A DNA stretch of 8,753 nucleotides from an uncultured Neisseria sp. Its GTDB lineage: Bacteria; Pseudomonadota; Gammaproteobacteria; Burkholderiales; Neisseriaceae. The notes under the pieces were generated by a model that worked only from the letters and a program-made list of their open reading frames with translations, did not search any database and was not told the origin of the DNA. Below, in pieces: positions 5,063-8,753 of this stretch (positions within the stretch are counted from its first letter, which is position 1; each line of letters begins with the position of its first letter). A program made the position numbers and the translations under genes. The stretch is taken from the NCBI GenBank assembly GCA_947097615.1, contig CAMURX010000064.1, forward strand, positions 1-8,753, given 5' to 3'.

Positions 5063-7207
5063 TTACGGTTTGGCGTTTGCGGGCGGGGCGGCGGGTTTGG
5101 CGTTGTTGAGCCACTGCCATTGTTCGCGGATGGCGCGTTCGAGTGCCTGCTGTTTTTCTTCGGCGCTCGCCAGCCCTTCGGTGAGGCCTTTGTAGTCGAG
5201 TGTAACGGAGAGGTTGTCGGGTTTGCCGCGGATGATGAGGGGGACGGGCGTGCCCTGCCCGCCTGCGGGGTAGAGTTTGAGGCGCTCGTTGAGGGTCATG
5301 GTGTTGAAGTCGGTGGCGCCGGTGAGTTCGATGCGAAAGGTGTCGGAATAAAGCTCGGCTTTGTCGTGGCGGCTGATGCCTTTGCCGATGCTGCTGCTCA
5401 TGGTGAAGCGCTCGAAGGGGGTGGCGGAGTTGCCGTCGGTTTGCACGGCCTGGCTGCCGAGGAGGTTTTGCAGCGCGCGGTTGAGGTTGACGCCGTGCCA
5501 TGCGCCTTTGCTGAGGTTGAGTTCGAGGGTGCCGGAGAGGGTGCGGGTGAGGCCGGCGCGGCCTGTACCTTGGGCGGTGAGGTCGATTTCGGCGTCGCCG
5601 CGGCCGCTGATGTTGCCGTAGCGGAAGAGATCCTGCATGAGGGGGCGGATGTTGATGTTGCGGGCGTATTGTTGCAGGCGGTAGGTGGGCGGGGTGGTGG
5701 CGGCCATGCTGATGCCGCCTTCCATCACGCCGTTGTAGAGTTCGGCGCTGAAATCGGGCAGGACGATGCGTTCGCGGTCGGCTTGCAGGCGGGTGGTGAG
5801 GTTGTTGATTTCGAGATTGGGCGATTGCAGGGTTTTGACGGCGATGTCGGCTTCGATTTCGGGCGCACCGGGTTTTTGCAGCCAGGCGGGGTAGGCGGCG
5901 GCGCTGTCGGCGGGCAGGCTTTCGAGGTAGGGAGACAGGGAGAGTTTGTCGAGGCGCAGGTCGGCATTGAGGCGGGCTGGCTGTTTGCCGGCGGCGGGGG
6001 TGTAGGCGGCTTTGAGGGCGAGGGCTTCGCGGTCGAGCTGTCCTTTCAGACGGCCTTCCCAGGCGCCGTTGCGGTATGTCCACGAGCCGTCGAGTTCGCT
6101 GACGAGGCGGGGACGGGGGTTGCCGGTGAGGTTGTCGAGGCGGGTGGTGAGTTTGAGGGCAGGCAGCACCCAGTCGGCGCCGCTGCGGTTGACGGCGGTG
6201 TCGAGTGTGAAGGCGGTTTGTGTGGCGGCGGTTTTGCGGCTGCCGTTGAGGAGCGCCTGTTCGACGGCCAGCGAGCCGGGGCGCAGGGCGATGTCTTTGG
6301 CCGAGAGGGTGGCGTCCCACTGCGCATCGTCCCATTGCGCGGTGAGCACGGCGTTGGCGGAGCGGGCAGACAGCCTGCCGTCGGCGGCGTTGAGCGCGGG
6401 CGCTTCGGCGTTCAGGTGGAGTTTGTAGGCGGGGATGTCGAGCTGCAAACCGGCTTGGGTGAAGCGGATATTGTTGCCGCGCCGCTGCCAGAGGGTATCG
6501 GCGGTGAAACGGAAGGCGAGTTCGGCGTCGCGGTAGCGGCTGCTGCCGGTGAGCGCCATTTCGGGCATCTGCCAGCTGCCGCTGCTGCGGTGGAGCACGC
6601 CTTGCAGTTTCCATTGCGCTTCGTTTTCCCACAGCGGGGTTTTCAGACGGCCGTCTGCCTTGATTTGGGTTTGTTCGTCGTCGGCATTGTTGATGTTGAA
6701 GCCGACGTCTTCGAGAACATGGCGGTGCTGCGGCGTATCGATCAGCACGCGCCCGCCTTCGACGATGATACGGTCGACTGCCGTCCCGCTCTGTTTTTCC
6801 AGTAGGTCGCGCACGTTCCATTCGCCCGCCGCGTCGCGCGCCAGGGAAACGACGGGGCGGACGAATACCCATTTTTCTATCCTCGGTTCGCCGAACAGGC
6901 TTGCCCAGCCGATGCCCACGCGCATTTCTTCGGCACGCATCTGCGTACCCGCGCCGTCGGGCTGCGTCAGCTCGACCTGTTTGAGCGTCACCGTCGGACG
7001 CGGAAAAATGGCGGCGGAAACGCCGTTTTCGACGAAACGCACGCGCCGCCCCGTTCCGGCCACCGCTTCGTCGGCCGCACGCCGCAGGTTTTCCGGCGAA
7101 AAAAGCCAAGAAAGCAGGATATGTTTCACCGCAAAAGCCAGCACAAACAACAGCGTGCCGCCGCTGATGAGTTTCATCCAAAATTTACCCGATTGCAGAC
7201 GTTTCAT
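5063..7207 (-). CDS. AsmA-family envelope protein
   Basis: A 714-residue member of the AsmA family, inner-membrane-anchored periplasmic proteins linked to outer-membrane assembly and lipid transfer (AsmA, TamB, YhdP relatives). One N-terminal transmembrane helix (about 11-34) follows MKRLQSGKFW; the rest should be periplasmic. Residues 36-80 carry the family start: FSPENLRRAADEAVAGTGR, then FPRPTVTLKQVEL. A long beta-rich middle follows. The C-terminal third (LPDFSAELYNGVMEGG, INIRPLMQDLF, ISGRGDAEIDLTAQGTG, then GTLELNLSKGAWHGVNL) matches the AsmA C-terminal pattern. Length is in range (E. coli AsmA is about 617). The ATG at 7207 begins directly before the membrane anchor; its ribosome site is weak (ACGGGAT). 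It is probably first and alone in its unit, with a promoter at 7241-7270. One exact and one near DUS lie in its coding strand. Confidence 0.9.
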   Translation of the reverse strand: MKRLQSGKFWMKLISGGTLLFVLAFAVKHILLSWLFSPENLRRAADEAVAGTGRRVRFVENGVSAAIFPRPTVTLKQVELTQPDGAGTQMRAEEMRVGIGWASLFGEPRIEKWVFVRPVVSLARDAAGEWNVRDLLEKQSGTAVDRIIVEGGRVLIDTPQHRHVLEDVGFNINNADDEQTQIKADGRLKTPLWENEAQWKLQGVLHRSSGSWQMPEMALTGSSRYRDAELAFRFTADTLWQRRGNNIRFTQAGLQLDIPAYKLHLNAEAPALNAADGRLSARSANAVLTAQWDDAQWDATLSAKDIALRPGSLAVEQALLNGSRKTAATQTAFTLDTAVNRSGADWVLPALKLTTRLDNLTGNPRPRLVSELDGSWTYRNGAWEGRLKGQLDREALALKAAYTPAAGKQPARLNADLRLDKLSLSPYLESLPADSAAAYPAWLQKPGAPEIEADIAVKTLQSPNLEINNLTTRLQADRERIVLPDFSAELYNGVMEGGISMAATTPPTYRLQQYARNINIRPLMQDLFRYGNISGRGDAEIDLTAQGTGRAGLTRTLSGTLELNLSKGAWHGVNLNRALQNLLGSQAVQTDGNSATPFERFTMSSSIGKGISRHDKAELYSDTFRIELTGATDFNTMTLNERLKLYPAGGQGTPVPLIIRGKPDNLSVTLDYKGLTEGLASAEEKQQALERAIREQWQWLNNAKPAAPPANAKP
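6045..6056 (-). repeat. DUS inside AsmA-family gene
   Basis: Exact AGGCCGTCTGAA on the coding strand, encoding GRLK. Confidence 0.85.
6642..6657. repeat. Near-DUS forming a 14-bp perfect palindrome
   Basis: The minus strand reads CGGCCGTCTGAA (6653-6642), one base off the DUS. It overlaps the perfect palindrome CAGACGGCCGTCTG (6644-6657), so a DUS core is presented on both strands within the AsmA-family coding region. Confidence 0.6.
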
Positions 7208-7240
7208 ATCCCGTGCCGATGGTGCAAAAAACAGCGGCGG

Positions 7241-7270
7241 AGTATAGCAGATTGCGCCGCACCCTTTTCA
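7241..7270 (-). promoter_or_regulatory. Predicted promoter of the AsmA-family gene
   Basis: On the minus strand TATACT (7246-7241) is a strong -10 match. The candidate -35, TGAAAA (7270-7265) with an 18-base spacer, is weak and lies over the DUS at 7267-7278. Transcription would start about 25-30 bases before the 7207 start codon. Confidence 0.5.
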
Positions 7271-7316
7271 GACGGCCTTTCCGTCGCTGCGGCGGCACGA
7301 AAGGCCATCTGAAAAG
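7264..7316. repeat. DUS inverted pair in divergent promoter region, AsmA side
   Basis: CTTTTCAGACGGCCTTTC (7265-7281 and flank) faces GAAAGGCCATCTGAAAAG (7299-7316). It consists of an exact reverse DUS (7267-7278) and a forward copy with one change, AGGCCATCTGAA (7302-7313). The stem of about 18 bp has one mismatch and a 17-base loop. Confidence 0.8.
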
Positions 7317-7342
7317 ACAGAAACCCGCCTGTCTGCCGCATA

Positions 7343-7396
7343 AGGCCGTCTGAAAAGGACGAAGGCGGCGGTTTCGACTCCGCTTTCAGACGGCCT
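7343..7396. repeat. DUS inverted pair in divergent promoter region, DAHPS-like side
   Basis: Exact DUS at 7343-7354 (forward) and 7385-7396 (reverse) give a 13-bp stem (7343-7355 with 7384-7396) around a 28-base loop. The right copy overlaps the -35 region of the following gene. Confidence 0.85.
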
Positions 7397-7415
7397 GCCC
7401 ATCCTGTGCTACCAT
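7385..7415 (+). promoter_or_regulatory. Predicted extended -10 promoter of the DAHPS-like gene
   Basis: TGCTACCAT (7407-7415) is an extended -10 (TG, one base, TACCAT). The -35 position falls within the DUS at 7385-7396 and has no good TTGACA match. An extended -10 could compensate. The start codon lies about 28 bases after the expected start site. Confidence 0.45.
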
Positions 7416-7449
7416 CGCCCGCCTTATCCGCAGCAGGAGCAGCCGAACC

Positions 7450-8337
7450 ATGATTATCGTGATGCACAAACACGCGCCCGCCGAAGCCGTGGCCGCCGTT
7501 ACCGACTTTATCCGCAGCAAAGGCCTGCGCGAACACGTTTCGCGCGGCGACGAGCGCACCATCATCGGCGCGGTGGGCGACGAGCGCGTGTTCCAAGTGC
7601 AGGAAATCGAAGCCCTGCCCCACGTCGAACGCGCCATCCGCGTGCTCTCCAACTGGCGCATCATCAGCCGCGAAACACAGGCCGAAGACAGCGTGGTGAC
7701 CGTGCGCGGCGTTGCTTTCGGCGGTGCGAAAATCCTGTCCGTCACCGCCCTGCCCGACTGCCCCGCCGCCGACGCGCTCTACCTCGACCCCTTCCGCCTG
7801 CCCGGCAACCCCTACGCCGAACAACAGCCGCCGGGCGAAAAAGAACAAATCCGCCTGCTGCGCGGGAACACCGCCGCCAACCATGCCGCAGGCCGCCCCG
7901 TGCTGGTGCGCATCCGCGACGTGCGTCAAATCGAAGCCGCCCTGCAGGCCGAAGCCGACATCCTCTATCTCGGCGGCGAACTGATGGCCAACCGCGCCCT
8001 GCAGGACGAAATAGGCCGTCTGAACACCCCGCTGGTACTGTGCAAAGACAAACACCACAGCACCGACGAATGGCTCACCGCTGCCGAACACATCGCCCTC
8101 AAAGGCAACCACCAAATCATCCTCGGCGAAAGCGGCACGCTCAGCTTCTCGCCGCGCCACCCCCACCGCCTCGACACCGACGCCCTCGTCCGCGCCCGCC
8201 GCCTCTGCCGCCTGCCCGTGCTCGCCAACATCACCCGCCTGCACCACAGCGACATGCCGCAGGAAATCCTACGCAAACTGGCCGAAGCCGCCGGCGCGAA
8301 CGCCGTCGTCCACACCTTAAATACAAGCATCCGTTAA
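7450..8337 (+). CDS. Degenerate type I-beta DAHP synthase homologue (probable pseudoenzyme)
   Basis: A 295-residue protein related to 3-deoxy-D-arabino-heptulosonate 7-phosphate synthase, first enzyme of the shikimate pathway, but probably not catalytic. Residues 1-72 match the N-terminal ferredoxin-like regulatory domain: MIIVM, HVSRGDERTIIGAVGD (29-44), EALPHVERAIRVL (54-66), then SRETQAEDSVVTVRGVAFGG (73-92). The barrel backbone is recognisable: ADILYLGGELMAN (169-181), NTPLVL then TDEWLTAAEHI (192-215), GNHQIIL (219-225), LPVL (255-258), AAGANAVV (280-287). Active-site signatures are altered: GPCxVE became LPDCPA, KPRTSPY became RLPGNPY, LLKRG became VLCKD, CERG became GESG, DPSH became NITR, EVHP became TLNT. 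The protein is about 40-50 residues shorter than family members. ATG at 7450 has AGGAG ten bases upstream. A DUS at 8013-8024 encodes GRLN. It is a single-gene unit. Confidence 0.85.
   Translation: MIIVMHKHAPAEAVAAVTDFIRSKGLREHVSRGDERTIIGAVGDERVFQVQEIEALPHVERAIRVLSNWRIISRETQAEDSVVTVRGVAFGGAKILSVTALPDCPAADALYLDPFRLPGNPYAEQQPPGEKEQIRLLRGNTAANHAAGRPVLVRIRDVRQIEAALQAEADILYLGGELMANRALQDEIGRLNTPLVLCKDKHHSTDEWLTAAEHIALKGNHQIILGESGTLSFSPRHPHRLDTDALVRARRLCRLPVLANITRLHHSDMPQEILRKLAEAAGANAVVHTLNTSIR
8013..8024 (+). repeat. DUS inside the DAHPS-like gene
   Basis: Exact AGGCCGTCTGAA in the coding strand, encoding GRLN at residues 189-192. Confidence 0.85.
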
Positions 8338-8380
8338 TATCGAACCGCCGCCCGCGTCAGGCAGCGGAAACGCGGTGCAA

Positions 8381-8433
8381 AGGCCGTCTGAAAACGCAGA
8401 AAGAGCAAGGCTTTCCCGCGTTTCAGACGGCCT
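8381..8433 (+). terminator. DUS-pair hairpin after the DAHPS-like gene
   Basis: Exact DUS at 8381-8392 (forward) and 8422-8433 (reverse). The stem extends to AAAACGC against GCGTTT with one bulged A, and the loop is about 20 bases. Only scattered T follow (CATTGCATTTATTT). It lies 44 bases after the TAA stop and separates this gene from acnB. Confidence 0.7.
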
Positions 8434-8489
8434 CATTGCATTTATTTATCACAATCCTTTTCACACTGTAAAACCCCCTGCCCTTCGTA

Positions 8490-8518
8490 TTCCTATTTAT
8501 CGGGAATTGGTTTATAGT
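8490..8518 (+). promoter_or_regulatory. Predicted acnB promoter
   Basis: TATAGT (8513-8518) is a good -10 candidate in a locally AT-rich stretch (8440-8520) that contrasts with the GC-rich surroundings. The -35 position (8490-8495, TTCCTA) is a poor match. Transcription starting near 8525 would give a leader of about 55 bases that includes the inverted repeat. Confidence 0.5.
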
Positions 8519-8527
8519 TCGGCCACT

Positions 8528-8548
8528 ACTGCAAACTACATTTGCAGT
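8528..8548. promoter_or_regulatory. Perfect inverted repeat in acnB leader, operator candidate
   Basis: ACTGCAAA (8528-8535) and TTTGCAGT (8541-8548) are exact inverse complements around a 5-base spacer. They lie ten bases after the predicted -10 and 34 bases before the start codon. Size and symmetry fit a dimeric repressor site just downstream of the start of transcription. A small RNA hairpin is the alternative. Confidence 0.5.
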
Positions 8549-8581
8549 GTTTCAGAAGAAAAACAGCCAAGGAACAATATT

Positions 8582-8753
8582 ATGTTAGAAACTTACCGCA
8601 AAGCCGCCGCCGAGCGCGCCGCTCTGGGCATCCCCGCCCTGCCCCTCTCCGCCCAGCAAACCGCCGATCTGGTGGAACTGCTGAAAAACCCGCCCGCCGG
8701 CGAAGACCATCAGTTTTTGGTCGATCTGCTCGCCCACCGCGTGCCGCCCGGCG
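8582..8753 (+). CDS. acnB: Aconitate hydratase B, N-terminal part (window ends inside gene)
   Basis: Aconitase B, the [4Fe-4S] TCA-cycle enzyme that isomerises citrate to isocitrate; in many bacteria it also accepts 2-methylcitrate intermediates. Only the first 57 of about 860 residues are visible. They match E. coli AcnB closely: MLETYRKAAAERA, then ADLVELLKNPPAGED, then LVDLLAHRVPPG. This is the N-terminal helical HEAT-like domain unique to the AcnB type; the iron-sulphur ligands are beyond the window. ATG at 8582 is supported by AAGGA at 8569-8573 with an eight-base spacer and by alignment to the family N-terminus. It is probably transcribed from its own promoter, possibly controlled at the inverted repeat 8528-8548. 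Confidence 0.95.
   Translation, partial: MLETYRKAAAERAALGIPALPLSAQQTADLVELLKNPPAGEDHQFLVDLLAHRVPPG

Noticed and set aside
4968..7207. Very long open frames overlapping the AsmA-family gene, on the same strand (7181-4968) and antisense (5057-6805)
   Set aside because: Their products are low-complexity (Arg/Pro/His-rich or Gly/Ala-rich) with no domain pattern. They are shadows of high-GC codon use, and the AsmA frame has a membrane anchor and family motifs.
7204..8247. Minus-strand open frame covering the DAHPS-like gene
   Set aside because: Gly/Ala/His-rich product without family features, and it runs through the DUS-rich promoter region.
962..8433. Many copies of one 12-mer, considered as a CRISPR array or mobile repeat
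   Set aside because: Spacing is irregular, orientation is mixed, and the sequence is the neisserial DNA uptake sequence.
1..8753. tRNA, rRNA, riboswitch or phage genes
   Set aside because: No cloverleaf, rRNA-like stretch, aptamer-like conserved core, integrase or structural phage gene was recognised.

Overview
The window (about 8.75 kb, GC-rich) comes from a member of the Neisseriaceae. The clearest sign is the DNA uptake sequence (DUS). I count 16 exact copies of the 12-mer AGGCCGTCTGAA on either strand, many as inverted pairs, plus six exact copies of AGGCAGCCTGAA, which I recall as the Kingella-type dialect. The protein set (XanQ-like permease, TilS, AsmA, AcnB) fits Neisseria or a close relative. 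I cannot name the species.

Layout, left to right. 1-963 (+): C-terminal two thirds of an NCS2 xanthine-type permease. 1042-1275 (+): small HMA metallochaperone-like protein, closed by a DUS-pair terminator. 1351-1434: partial copy of a GC-rich dispersed repeat. Four genes then lie on the minus strand, in transcription order: AsmA-family protein (7207-5063), ankyrin-repeat protein (4845-3784), small secreted cysteine-containing protein (3368-2946) and TilS (2829-1516). The 415 bp between the secreted-protein and ankyrin genes hold no gene and are packed with repeats: DUS hairpins of two dialects, a short hairpin repeat and a MITE-like inverted-arm element of about 145 bp. 7208-7449 is a divergent promoter region carrying two DUS inverted pairs. 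7450-8337 (+): degenerate homologue of type I-beta DAHP synthase. 8582 to the end (+): start of aconitase B, acnB, with a perfect 8-bp inverted repeat in its leader.

Most genes are separate housekeeping units rather than one pathway: purine uptake, metal handling, tRNA modification, envelope maintenance and TCA cycle. DUS hairpins divide them into short transcription units.

The most unusual gene is the DAHP-synthase-like one. It keeps the N-terminal ferredoxin-like regulatory domain and a recognisable barrel backbone, but nearly every catalytic and metal-binding signature is substituted. This suggests a pseudoenzyme, possibly a sensor or regulator. Second is the mixture of two DUS dialects, with the Kingella-type copies confined to 1832-3779.
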